From Methanohalobium sp046546175 (GTDB lineage: Archaea > Halobacteriota > Methanosarcinia > Methanosarcinales > Methanosarcinaceae): a DNA stretch of 25,523 bases. The notes below the pieces were generated by a model that was not told the DNA's origin, made no database searches, and saw only the letters and a list, made by a program, of their open reading frames with translations. This document shows positions 6,842 through 14,500 of this stretch, piece by piece. The DNA is taken from contig NZ_JBKGYF010000019.1 of assembly GCF_046546175.1 (NCBI RefSeq), forward strand, positions 1 through 25,523, written 5' to 3'. The position numbers were made by a program, and so were the translations under genes. Numbering within the stretch: the stretch's first letter is position 1; each line of letters begins with the position of its first letter.

Positions 6842-8713
6842 ATGGATAATTCTAAAATACATGTCCTTGATGAAAACACCATCAGTAAAATTGCAGCAGG
6901 AGAAGTGATCGAGCGTCCTGCTTCAGTTGTTAAAGAATTAATAGAAAATTCGATTGATGCTGGCGCCACAGAGATAAAAGTGGATGTTAAAGGAGGGGGA
7001 GCCGAAAAGATTGTGGTTACCGATAATGGAACTGGTATGAGTCATGATGATGCATATCTTGCTTTTACAAAACACGCAACTAGCAAAATCTGGAAACTTG
7101 AAGACCTTTATTCAACAACAACGCTGGGGTTCAGGGGTGAAGCCCTATCAGCTATTGCATCAGTTTCAAAGGTTGAGATGACAACCAGACAGAAGGGGGA
7201 CCTAGCTGGTACAAAAGTTGTTGTTCAGCCTGACGGTATACATGACATTTCAGAAACAGGCGCATCTACCGGTACCTGTGTAGAGGTTTATGACCTGTTT
7301 TACAACACCCCTGCACGAAGAAAATATCTTAAAAGTGAAAGAACCGAACTTGCACATATTTCAGATATCGTCTCAAAACAGGCACTTGGAGATACCAGCA
7401 TATCATTCACCCTTACCAGCAACGGACGAACAGTGCTGCATACTCCACTATCAGGAGACCTGTTCGACAACATAATATATGTATACGGACGTGATGTAGC
7501 CAAATCAATGATACCTGTAGACCATGAATTCGAACTTGTTAAGGTGTCAGGGTACATATCAAAACCTGTATTTACAAGAAGCGGTACCGATTTCCAGTCA
7601 TTTTTCATAAACAATCGAAGTGTATCATCCAGAGCTATCAGCAATGCGTTAAGGACAGGGTATTATACCCTGATATCCAGAAACCGATATCCTGCTGCCG
7701 TCCTGAATATAAAAATAAATCCCAACGAAGTGGATATCAATGTCCATCCAAGAAAGAGCCATGTAAGACTCAGCCATGAACAGGATATCTTGGACGCTAT
7801 ATCAGAATCTGTTGAATCTGCTCTTAAAAATGCAGAACTGACCCCAAGAATAAGCAGAAAAGATAAAAACATATCCAAGGAAACATCTGTACAGCTTGGA
7901 ATCGGAGAAATCGGAAACCAGAATCAACAATTAGTAGATAATATTATCCATGAAGGACCTGCCAATTATGATAACACATTTAAAAAACATCAGAAATCAG
8001 TTAGTAGTGCTTCATCTATTAAAAACACCGAAAAACGTCTAAAACATTCTGAAAGGCTGGCAACCAGTATACCAGACCAGCAGTCCGGTAACCATGAAGA
8101 TTTTATAAACAAATCCGGTACTCAAACCGAAACCATCGATATAAAGGCACTGGGTCAAATAGATAATTTATATATTGTTGCTGAAATAGAATCAGGACTT
8201 GTTCTTATAGACCAGCATGCAGCTCACGAACGTATCATGTATGAACATATCTGCAAATCGAAAGACCCAGAATGTCAGGAGCTTATATCACCTATAACCC
8301 TTGAATTAAGTGTTAAAGAAAAGGTCCTGATGGAAGAGTATATACCCTATCTAGAAGAATTCGGGTTTGCTATATCTGAATTTGGACCCAGTACCTATAT
8401 TATCACTTCCGTGCCAACTCTGTTTGGAAAAATGGAAAGTCCTGATATTATACACGACCTGATGTCTGAAATCTTATCTGCCGGTCGGATTAAAAATGAT
8501 ATAGGAATCTATGACCACATGTGCAAAACCATGGCTTGTAGAAGCGCTATCAAAGCAGGTCATGTCTGTAGTACTAACCAGATAGAGAAACTGGTGGCAC
8601 AACTTCGAAACACTCAAAACCCTTACACATGTCCGCATGGACGTCCTACAATGCTCTCTTTTACAAGGGATGAGTTAGATAGAATGTTTAAAAGAACCGA
8701 GAAAAACGGCTAA
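6842..8713 (+). CDS. mutL: DNA mismatch repair protein MutL
   Basis: A 623-residue MutL. The N-terminal GHKL ATPase shows ELIENSIDAGA, DNGTGM and GFRGEALSAIASVSK, and the fold continues through NTPARRKYLKS and NPNEVDINVHPRKSHV. A variable linker (about residues 340-430) leads to the C-terminal dimerisation domain starting near IKALGQIDNLYIVAEI. The domain has the nicking-endonuclease motif DQHAAHERIMYE (DQHAx2Ex4E), an ACRSAIKAGH motif and a CPHGRP motif near the end. This places it with the strand-nicking MutL proteins found in organisms without Dam/MutH, not with the E. coli type. It lies 3 bp after mutS, with the SD GGAG in the mutS end. The product probably nicks the new strand after MutS recognition; how strand choice is made in this archaeon is unknown. 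Confidence 0.97.
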   Translation: MDNSKIHVLDENTISKIAAGEVIERPASVVKELIENSIDAGATEIKVDVKGGGAEKIVVTDNGTGMSHDDAYLAFTKHATSKIWKLEDLYSTTTLGFRGEALSAIASVSKVEMTTRQKGDLAGTKVVVQPDGIHDISETGASTGTCVEVYDLFYNTPARRKYLKSERTELAHISDIVSKQALGDTSISFTLTSNGRTVLHTPLSGDLFDNIIYVYGRDVAKSMIPVDHEFELVKVSGYISKPVFTRSGTDFQSFFINNRSVSSRAISNALRTGYYTLISRNRYPAAVLNIKINPNEVDINVHPRKSHVRLSHEQDILDAISESVESALKNAELTPRISRKDKNISKETSVQLGIGEIGNQNQQLVDNIIHEGPANYDNTFKKHQKSVSSASSIKNTEKRLKHSERLATSIPDQQSGNHEDFINKSGTQTETIDIKALGQIDNLYIVAEIESGLVLIDQHAAHERIMYEHICKSKDPECQELISPITLELSVKEKVLMEEYIPYLEEFGFAISEFGPSTYIITSVPTLFGKMESPDIIHDLMSEILSAGRIKNDIGIYDHMCKTMACRSAIKAGHVCSTNQIEKLVAQLRNTQNPYTCPHGRPTMLSFTRDELDRMFKRTEKNG

Positions 8714-8752
8714 ATCGCTATATTTATAATCCAATGTCTCGAATGGTCAGCA

Positions 8753-9769
8753 ATGATTGATCCGGTTAACAAAACAAAGATTCCAGATGAATGGATAGAA
8801 CGTACCAGCATGCCACGCAAGAAATTAATAGAAGGAATCAAAAACGGAATGCTTGTTGTCTTAAGTGATGGTTCCGTACTGAAGAGGGGGTATACAACCG
8901 GTACCACTGCAGCTATCGCTGCAAAGTCGGCAGTCCTCTCACTTAAAAAAAATATCGATACAGTATCAGTTCCTACTCCTGTAGGCATCAGGGCACAGAT
9001 GGAAGTCGATGCACATCACGGTCATTCAGTGGTTTCAAAGATGAATAACGACCATGAATCCGACATCACAAGAGGTGTTGAATTTGAATCATATGCCATG
9101 GAGTCGGACGAAATCTCCATATTTGCAGGGGAAGGAATCGGTACCATAACTAAGGATGGTTTGCAAATTAAAAAAGGAAATCCTGCCATCAATCCAAAAC
9201 CCATGCAGCAAATAAGAGATTCTGTTCATGAAGCGGTTGAAGAGCTCGGAATCAAAGGAGTAAGGGTCAAGATTTCACTACCAAAAGGTGCTGACATTGC
9301 AAAAAGCACGCTCAACGACAGAATAGGAATAACCGGTGGTATTTCGATTCTTGGAAGTACCGGATTTGTAGAACCCTGGAGCGACCATCTGGGTGAAATG
9401 AAAGAGGACCTGCTCAAAACAGCATCAAAGGTTGTCATCACGACCGGTCGTGTGGGTGTCAGATATTCCACAATGCTGTTTCCGGATTACACTGTTGTAC
9501 TCTTTGGAAGCAGGATTTCAGAAGGGCTTGAAGCCGCCACAGGTGAAGTGATAATCTGCGGGCTGCCAGGACTTATACTTAAATGGGGATACCCTGACAT
9601 TTTAAAAGGTAGCGAATACTTAACTGTATCAGAACTGGTGAAAAAAGAACCTGATGGAAAACGTTTACAGGAAGCTTTTGAAAAAACCGTTGAAAAAGCA
9701 GGTGGTACACGTGTGGTTATTGTGAACAGAGAAGGAGAAATTATAAAAGACAGTGAGGGTGGAAAATGA
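8753..9769 (+). CDS. cbiD: Cobalt-precorrin-5B (C1)-methyltransferase CbiD
   Basis: A 338-residue CbiD, the enzyme that methylates C1 of cobalt-precorrin-5B with S-adenosylmethionine in the anaerobic (early cobalt) route to cobamides. The N-terminal RGYTTGTTAAIAAKSA motif is diagnostic, followed by GIGTITKDGLQIKKGNPAIN, an ITGGISILGSTGFVEP glycine-rich segment, and GLPGLILKWG near the C-terminus. About 45 residues precede the RGYTTG motif, a longer N-terminus than in many bacterial CbiD proteins. The SD is weak (GGTCA just before the ATG at 8753). The last four bases overlap the start of cbiE, so the two corrin methyltransferases are translationally coupled. Cobamides are needed by the corrinoid methyltransferases of methylotrophic methanogens. 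It starts 39 bp after mutL and may have its own promoter or read through from it. Confidence 0.95.
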   Translation: MIDPVNKTKIPDEWIERTSMPRKKLIEGIKNGMLVVLSDGSVLKRGYTTGTTAAIAAKSAVLSLKKNIDTVSVPTPVGIRAQMEVDAHHGHSVVSKMNNDHESDITRGVEFESYAMESDEISIFAGEGIGTITKDGLQIKKGNPAINPKPMQQIRDSVHEAVEELGIKGVRVKISLPKGADIAKSTLNDRIGITGGISILGSTGFVEPWSDHLGEMKEDLLKTASKVVITTGRVGVRYSTMLFPDYTVVLFGSRISEGLEAATGEVIICGLPGLILKWGYPDILKGSEYLTVSELVKKEPDGKRLQEAFEKTVEKAGGTRVVIVNREGEIIKDSEGGK

Positions 9770-10350
9770 TAATTGCAGGTGTTGGTGTAGGACCCGGTAT
9801 GCTGACAGAAGAGGCGATTGATGCTATCAGAAATGCTCCTGTTGTGTATGGATCAAAACGTGCTATTGAAATTGCAGAAAAATACATAACCAGTGAAGCC
9901 AATGAAATCAAGGATTACAAAAAACTCCATCTGTTACCAGAGGATGCTGTTGTGCTTTCAACCGGTGACCCTCTTTTTTCAGGGCTTGGAAAATTTGCCC
10001 GCAAAAATGATAGAATCATTCCCGGAATTTCATCCCTGCATCTTTCATGCGCTCGACTTGGTGTGAATTTAACAGGTCTTGCTGCTATTACCGCCCACGG
10101 TAGAGGTCCGGAACACTCAAGAAACCTTCTGATCCAGGAATTAAAACTTGATAAAAATGTTCTTTTACTGCCTGACTCATCCTTTGGTTCATCTGAGGTT
10201 GCAGAGGTTCTTTGTAATTTGAACATAAACGCAGATATTTATACCTGTGAAAACCTGGGATATCCAGAAGAGCGCATCACTGGTGGCACACAGAAAAATC
10301 CACCGGAAGTACAATCCAAACTCTATTGCATAATGATTGTACAGAAATAA
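9766..10350 (+). CDS. cbiE: Cobalt-precorrin-7 (C5)-methyltransferase CbiE
   Basis: A 194-residue tetrapyrrole-methylase-family protein. The first strand and SAM-site loop GVGVGPGMLTEEA, the VYGSKRAIEIAEKY segment, the STGDPLFSGLG motif and the PGISSLHLSCARLGV segment are those of CbiE, which methylates C5 of the corrin ring. It is the stand-alone CbiE form: no CbiT (C15 methylation and decarboxylation) domain is fused, as it would be in bacterial CobL. The start ATG overlaps the cbiD stop by four bases behind the SD GAGGGTGG. The other corrin-ring enzymes (CbiT, CbiC, CbiF, CbiG, CbiH, CbiJ) are not in this window and are presumably encoded elsewhere. Confidence 0.93.
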   Translation: MIIAGVGVGPGMLTEEAIDAIRNAPVVYGSKRAIEIAEKYITSEANEIKDYKKLHLLPEDAVVLSTGDPLFSGLGKFARKNDRIIPGISSLHLSCARLGVNLTGLAAITAHGRGPEHSRNLLIQELKLDKNVLLLPDSSFGSSEVAEVLCNLNINADIYTCENLGYPEERITGGTQKNPPEVQSKLYCIMIVQK

Positions 10351-10400
10351 TACTATTTTTGAAATATTGAAATGACAAACATAGCAATTATTTTCCTTGT

Positions 10401-10418
10401 AGGTAATAAGTGTTACCT
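10401..10418. promoter_or_regulatory. Inverted repeat upstream of cbiM TATA box, candidate operator
   Basis: AGGTAA, a 6-nt gap, then TTACCT: a perfect 6-bp inverted repeat ending 12 bp before the cbiM TATA box. It contains GTGTTAC (10410-10416), the same 7-mer that occurs near the fetA pseudogene promoter. From memory, GTGTTAC/GTAACAC half-sites have been proposed for NikR-type metal regulators in some archaea and bacteria, but the canonical half-site spacing is not met here. A role as operator for metal control of cobalt uptake is an inference. Confidence 0.4.
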
Positions 10419-10429
10419 GAAAAAATGGG

Positions 10430-10437
10430 TTTATATA
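10430..10437 (+). promoter_or_regulatory. TATA box of cbiMN
   Basis: TTTATATA, a perfect match to the methanogen TATA consensus, 90 bp before the cbiM ATG. It predicts a transcript start near 10460 and a leader of about 65 nt that would contain the TTAACA-C-TGTTAA inverted repeat. Confidence 0.55.
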
Positions 10438-10490
10438 CCATTTCAGGCCTGTTTTTATACTAAGAATTAAGTTAAGTTGTTTTAAATTAG

Positions 10491-10503
10491 TTAACACTGT
10501 TAA
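10491..10503. repeat. TTAACA-C-TGTTAA inverted repeat in cbiM leader
   Basis: Two perfect 6-bp half-sites with a single-base gap, 23 bp before the cbiM ATG and downstream of the predicted transcript start. The geometry suits a small dimeric repressor rather than an RNA hairpin, because a one-base loop cannot fold. The core resembles the GTGTTAC-type half-sites nearby. No function is proven. Confidence 0.4.
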
Positions 10504-10526
10504 AAGTAAATAATAAGAGGTATCCT

Positions 10527-11222
10527 ATGCATATAATGGAAGGGTTTTTACCAACTCCCTGGTGGCAGCTCTGGTTTGCTATATCAATACCAGTGATAAT
10601 GTTTGGTATTTATAAGTTGAACAAGATGGTGGAGAACAAACGTGAAATTTTGCCGCTACTGGCAGTAGCTGGTGCATTTATATTTGTACTTTCATCACTC
10701 AAATTGCCATCAGTTACCGGGAGCTGTTCACACCCTACAGGAACAGGACTTGGTGCTATTCTTTTCGGACCAGCTGTGACAGCAGTTTTGTCTACAATTG
10801 TCCTGTTATACCAAGCAATATTTCTGGCTCATGGTGGTTTAACAACTCTTGGTGCCAATGTATTGTCCATGGGTATTATAGGTCCTCTTGTAGGATACGC
10901 TATCTATAAAGCAGGTATGAAATTTAATTTCAATGCCTATATAGTAGTATTTCTGGCGGCAACCTTTGCCGACTGGTCTACCTATGTTATGACAGCTTCA
11001 CAATTATCGCTGGCATTTCCAGCTGAAGCAGATGGAATCCTGGGTTCATTCAAAGCATTTGCCGGTATATTTGCTGTTACCCAGGTACCGCTTGCCATAA
11101 TGGAAGGTGCCGTTACAGCACTGATATTCAAATATATCGTGCAGCTTAAAAGCGATGCCCTTATCAAACTCAATGCAATCAGTAAAGAAGGTGTACGCAA
11201 ACTCAAAGGGGTGACATCATGA
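10527..11222 (+). CDS. cbiM: Cobalt ECF transporter substrate-binding membrane protein CbiM
   Basis: A 231-residue membrane protein, the S component of the CbiMNQO cobalt transporter. It starts with the family's obligatory MHIMEG motif, whose free N-terminal amine and His2 help bind the metal ion; this fixes the start at 10527 behind the SD GAGGT. Other signatures are LKLPSVTGSCSHPTGTGLG, ALLFGP-like AILFGPAVTAVLS and the AHGGLTTLGANVLSMGIIGP segment. Six to seven hydrophobic segments are visible. The family includes both Co and Ni uptake members; cobalt is favoured because cbiD and cbiE lie just upstream and the partner is a CbiN rather than NikN/NikL. cbiN overlaps the stop by four bases. 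Confidence 0.96.
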   Translation: MHIMEGFLPTPWWQLWFAISIPVIMFGIYKLNKMVENKREILPLLAVAGAFIFVLSSLKLPSVTGSCSHPTGTGLGAILFGPAVTAVLSTIVLLYQAIFLAHGGLTTLGANVLSMGIIGPLVGYAIYKAGMKFNFNAYIVVFLAATFADWSTYVMTASQLSLAFPAEADGILGSFKAFAGIFAVTQVPLAIMEGAVTALIFKYIVQLKSDALIKLNAISKEGVRKLKGVTS

Positions 11223-11506
11223 AACTGGAACTTATAGTTGCCGCACTTGTTGTGCTTTTTGCTGCCCAGTTCCTTTATGTATCTTCTGCCACTAATGCAG
11301 CATTCAGTGGAGCAGACGGTGAAGCAGAAGGTGTAATCCAGAATATCGCTCCTGATTATGAACCAATCGTAAATCCAATCTGGGAACCACCATCCGGAGA
11401 AATTGAAAGTTTGCTCTTTGGTCTGCAGGCTGCTATTGGTGCATTGATTATTGGTTTCACCTTTGGATACTATAAAGGTAAAGGTAAAAACCAATCCAAC
11501 AAATGA
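11219..11506 (+). CDS. cbiN: Cobalt transport protein CbiN
   Basis: A 95-residue protein with two membrane helices at the ends (residues about 4-22 and 68-86) joined by a hydrophilic outer loop, the usual CbiN topology. The loop holds FSGADGEAEGVI and YEPIVNPIWEPPSGEIESLLFGLQAAIGA, which match the family. CbiN assists metal loading of CbiM and is needed for cobalt transport by the CbiMNQO complex. The start ATG lies inside the ATGA overlap with cbiM, behind GGGGTGA. The C-terminus is a short basic tail (YYKGKGKNQSNK) on the cytoplasmic side. Confidence 0.93.
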   Translation: MKLELIVAALVVLFAAQFLYVSSATNAAFSGADGEAEGVIQNIAPDYEPIVNPIWEPPSGEIESLLFGLQAAIGALIIGFTFGYYKGKGKNQSNK

Positions 11507-11532
11507 AAGAAAAACATTCAAAGTCTCCCTCT

Positions 11533-11554
11533 AGAAGACAAAATTAATTCTTCT
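11533..11554 (+). terminator. Weak hairpin between cbiN and cbiQ
   Basis: AGAAGA, a 10-nt gap, then TCTTCT followed by TTTAAA, in the 101-bp gap between cbiN and cbiQ. The stem is short and AT-rich, so it may be a processing or attenuation point rather than a full terminator. A TATA-like TATTTAAATA at 11573-11582 follows and would place a transcript start near 11604, so cbiQO may be transcribed separately with almost no leader. Confidence 0.3.
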
Positions 11555-11607
11555 TTAAATCCAAACAAAGGGTATTTAAATAAAACTGTAAAATACAAGT
11601 GCCTGTT

Positions 11608-12390
11608 ATGACAACTCTGCTGGATGACTATGCATTAATAAGCCCATTGCGGTATAGAAACAACTGGCTCAAATTGATTATTGTAGCCTTTGGATTACTT
11701 GTAGGTGTATCATCCAGTTCTCCTGTTGCTCCCATACTGGTTGCTTTATCAATGAGTTTTGCTATTGTTTTTATGGGAAAAACTCCCCTTAAATTGTACC
11801 TGAAAATCCTGACTGCTCCCTTTGGATTTGCGATTACCGGAGCTGTTGTGATTCTGTTTTTCTTTGGTTCTGGAAGTGAAATTTTTTCATTTAATATATT
11901 CGGGTACCCATTTATTGCAAATTCTGATAGCGTTAATATGGCAGCTCTTGTAATATCAAGGACTTTTGGAGGTATGTGCTGTCTGTTTTTCCTTGCTTTT
12001 ACCACACCTATGGTTGAATTGTTTGCTGTACTTAAAAAAACCCGGCTTCCTGAATCATTTATAGAACTTTCTATGCTGATATACCGCTACATATTCGTAT
12101 TTCTGGATGTGGCAATGTCCATTAAATACGCCCAGACTATACGACTTGGATATAAAGATTTAAAAAGTTCAATCTATTCATTCAGCATGCTTGTGAGCAC
12201 ACTTTTCTTAAGATCATGGGAACAGGGTGAAAAACTTTATCTTGCCATGGATTCCAGATGTTATAATGGCAAAATGATGCTATTTGATGCTAAAAGACCT
12301 ATTGGATTTTCAGAACTAATCATCACCTCTTTATACTTTATATTCATCTTAATCATTTTCTACTTTACAAAAAATATCTCAGTTGTTTGA
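11608..12390 (+). CDS. cbiQ: Cobalt ECF transporter transmembrane protein CbiQ
   Basis: The T component of the cobalt ECF transporter, about 260 residues. It begins with the family's DDYALISPLRYRNNWLKL segment, has hydrophobic helices around residues 30-60, 65-95, 110-135 and 235-258, and carries the coupling region LFLRSWEQGEKLYLAMDSRCYNG, in which the two ExRG-like motifs that contact the ATPases are recognisable (here in the forms RLGYK and AMDSRCYNG). It couples CbiM to the CbiO ATPase in the membrane. The start is unsure: GTG at 11599 and ATG at 11608 are both in frame and neither has an SD. I chose ATG because a TATA-like box at 11573-11582 would give a transcript beginning almost at that codon (leaderless). 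cbiO follows by 9 bp. Confidence 0.92.
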   Translation: MTTLLDDYALISPLRYRNNWLKLIIVAFGLLVGVSSSSPVAPILVALSMSFAIVFMGKTPLKLYLKILTAPFGFAITGAVVILFFFGSGSEIFSFNIFGYPFIANSDSVNMAALVISRTFGGMCCLFFLAFTTPMVELFAVLKKTRLPESFIELSMLIYRYIFVFLDVAMSIKYAQTIRLGYKDLKSSIYSFSMLVSTLFLRSWEQGEKLYLAMDSRCYNGKMMLFDAKRPIGFSELIITSLYFIFILIIFYFTKNISVV

Positions 12391-12399
12391 GGATTAACC

Positions 12400-13743
12400 A
12401 TGTCGATTCTGAAAACAAAAAATCTCAAATACACCTATCCGGACGGAACCACTGCTATCAACGGTGTTGATGTTGAAATCAACGAGGGGAAAAAAATTGC
12501 ATTTGTTGGGAGAAACGGATCCGGTAAATCAACCCTTTTTTTACTTCTGAACGGAACCCTTGAACCGGATGAAGGTGAAGTACTATATCATAATGAACCA
12601 ATAAAATACGATTCCAAATCCCTTCGAGAAATACGCAAAAACGTAGGTATCGTGTTCCAGAATCCAGATGACCAGATATTTGCTCCGACTATCTATCAGG
12701 ATGTGGGATTTGGACCCACAAACCTGGGATATTCAAAGGAAGAAGTTGATGGGGTAGTAAACAATACCCTTGTATACATGGGACTCAAGCATTTGAAAGA
12801 CAAACCTCCCCACCATCTAAGCGGTGGTCAAAAGAAAAGGGTCGCTATTGCAGGTGTGGTGGCAATGGACCCAGAAGTAGTCATTCTTGATGAACCGCTT
12901 TCCAACCTTGACCCTGTTGGTGCAGATGAACTGCTGGATTTGTTGAATGAGTACAACCATTTCGGAAAAACCATCATAATATCCACTCATAATGTCGACC
13001 TTGCCTACAAATGGGCGGATTATGTATACCTCATGTCAAACAGTGAAATGATAAAAGAGGGGACCCCTGAGGAGGCATTGAGCGACACTAATGCTGTAAA
13101 AAAAGCCGCACTTACCCATCCTACCTATCAGGAGATATACCATGAACTCAGGATAAGAGGGATTGCCCAGGACAACCGTGCTCCAAAAGATATTCCCGAA
13201 CTCGTAGATACACTCAAACCACTTGACCTTATGTGGGTAAATGTACCTCCTGAAACAAGAGTAGGTGATTATCTAAATCTTGGTGTGATGTATGGAGAGT
13301 ATGCTGAACATTCACCCTATGAGGCTGTCAATGCCAAAGTGCTACACATACACGAAAACAACATGGCTATCGTGGAGTTTAACAGACATGGTTTCAGAGC
13401 AGGGGGTATTATGCTGTATGACATGGATGAATACGAACCTGAGGAATTCGGAGAACTTACAAAAAATGCAGATATAGAAGTTATCGGTGCCATGGGTAAA
13501 AAGAGCAAATCATTCGCAGAAGACGAAGGGATTACAATTGAAATTACAACCAATGTAATAGACAGGTCTATACTGACAGCTCTTTGCGGAAAACGGTGCC
13601 TTATACTTACAAACGGCGGTATGATTGACCATGCATTAAAACGTATAAATGATTACGCAGAAAATAGTGGTATTGAACTGCATGTAGGAATTTTAAACAG
13701 AGACAAATCACTTAATTTTCAATATTTAAAACCAGAATTTTAA
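12400..13743 (+). CDS. cbiO: Cobalt ECF transporter ATPase CbiO with long C-terminal extension
   Basis: The ATP-binding subunit of the cobalt ECF transporter. Residues 1-245 are a standard CbiO ATPase: Walker A GRNGSGKST at 37-45, Q-loop VFQNPDDQIFAPT, signature LSGGQKKR, Walker B VVILDEPLSNLDP, and switch His in ISTHNVDLAYKWADYVYLM. Residues about 250-447 are an additional region not found in the usual 270-280-residue CbiO. It includes a DLMWVNVPPETRVGDYL segment, a VEFNRHGFRAGGIMLYDMDEYEP segment, and a last part (residues about 385-440) with RCLILTNGGMIDHALKRI that looks like an alpha/beta nucleotide- or ligand-binding half fold. I do not recognise a named domain there. The SD GAGGAT overlaps the end of cbiQ, showing translational coupling. 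The gene completes cbiMNQO. Confidence 0.94.
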   Translation: MSILKTKNLKYTYPDGTTAINGVDVEINEGKKIAFVGRNGSGKSTLFLLLNGTLEPDEGEVLYHNEPIKYDSKSLREIRKNVGIVFQNPDDQIFAPTIYQDVGFGPTNLGYSKEEVDGVVNNTLVYMGLKHLKDKPPHHLSGGQKKRVAIAGVVAMDPEVVILDEPLSNLDPVGADELLDLLNEYNHFGKTIIISTHNVDLAYKWADYVYLMSNSEMIKEGTPEEALSDTNAVKKAALTHPTYQEIYHELRIRGIAQDNRAPKDIPELVDTLKPLDLMWVNVPPETRVGDYLNLGVMYGEYAEHSPYEAVNAKVLHIHENNMAIVEFNRHGFRAGGIMLYDMDEYEPEEFGELTKNADIEVIGAMGKKSKSFAEDEGITIEITTNVIDRSILTALCGKRCLILTNGGMIDHALKRINDYAENSGIELHVGILNRDKSLNFQYLKPEF

Positions 13744-13765
13744 CATAATATTACAGTATATTTGA

Positions 13766-13825
13766 GTGTTACTTTAACCGCTTTTTATATATAGAATTAA
13801 TCCATTTAGTAACACGAAATGTTAC
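13766..13825. promoter_or_regulatory. GTGTTAC / GTAACAC repeat cluster upstream of fetA remnant
   Basis: Three related half-sites: GTGTTAC at 13766-13772, its reverse complement GTAACAC at 13809-13815, and TGTTAC at 13820-13825. The last two form GTAACA-N5-TGTTAC. A TATA-like TTTTTATATATAG lies between the first two (about 13782-13794) and another (TTTTTTTATAAG) at about 13841-13852. The arrangement looks like an operator around the promoter of the decayed fetA-fetB genes, and the same GTGTTAC occurs at the cbiM promoter, suggesting a shared metal-responsive regulator. This is inference. Confidence 0.45.
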
Positions 13826-13882
13826 TATCAAGCGTCCAAATTTTTTTATAAGTAGATACCTCATTTGTATTCTGGTGGTCTA

Positions 13883-14500
13883 ATGATCAAATTCGAAAAT
13901 GTAGGAATTTCCTGTGGGAACAGGAAAATAATTTCAAAATTTAACTTAAAAGTGGATAAAGGTGAATAATGTATTAATCAAAGGAAAATCTGGAACTGGG
14001 AAATCTACATTATTAAAGATGTTACCATGTATCACATAACCGGATGAAGGACTAGTATATATTCAGAACATGCCTGTTACTTCCAGCTCTGTTTGGAATA
14101 TAAGGAAACAGGTACCTTATGTATCACAGGACACCGATACAGGCGAAGGAAATGTAAGAAAACTAGTTGAGAACGTATTTGCATTAAAAGCCAATAGAAG
14201 TATTGAGTGCCAATAAAAACTCAATTTTCTTATAGAACATTTCCATCTGAAAGGGGATATACTGGACAATATTTTTGAATACTTATTCGGTGGAGAAAAA
14301 CAGAGAATTGTTACCATCCACTAATTGCTTTTACAAAGAGATGTGTATCTTCTGGATGAAATAACATCAGACCTTGATTTTGAACTTAAAAACAGGATTA
14401 TGGATTATTTCCTCAATCATGAAAACCTGATCCTGATTATCGTATCCCACGACGAATAATGGAAAAAGATGATGTACAAATCATTAAATTGGGTGATTAA
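13883..14500 (+). pseudogene. fetA: Decayed ABC transporter ATPase, FetA/YbbL-like
   Basis: The ATG follows GGTGGT and encodes MIKFENVGISCGNRK, then KFNLKVDKGE and a TAA at 13967. After a frameshift, one frame from 13974 runs to 14459 and keeps Walker A GKSGTGKSTLLKML, the Q-loop VPYVSQDTD, a signature changed to LFGGEKQR, Walker B DVYLLDEITSDLD and IIVSHDE, but is cut by four in-frame TAA codons at 14037, 14214, 14322 and 14457. A second shift yields the natural C-terminus EKDDVQIIKLGD with its stop directly before the fetB start. The DEITSxLD Walker B and the UPF0014-type permease next to it identify FetA, the ATPase of the FetAB (YbbLM) pair linked to iron export in E. coli. The product cannot be functional. 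All exon-like parts are still recognisable, so decay is moderately old. Confidence 0.85.

Noticed and set aside
10351..10526. Cobalamin riboswitch upstream of cbiM
   Set aside because: No B12-box-like conserved sequence or extended fold is visible; only short inverted repeats better explained as protein operators.
10982..11521. Minus-strand 179-codon open frame over cbiM and cbiN
   Set aside because: It overlaps two certain genes and shows no recognisable domain.
13974..14459. Recoding of TAA as a sense codon in the fetA frame, since all stops in the main frame are TAA
   Set aside because: The intact genes of the window use TAA as a normal stop, and the fetA region also has frameshifts and an altered signature motif, so decay is the simpler reading.
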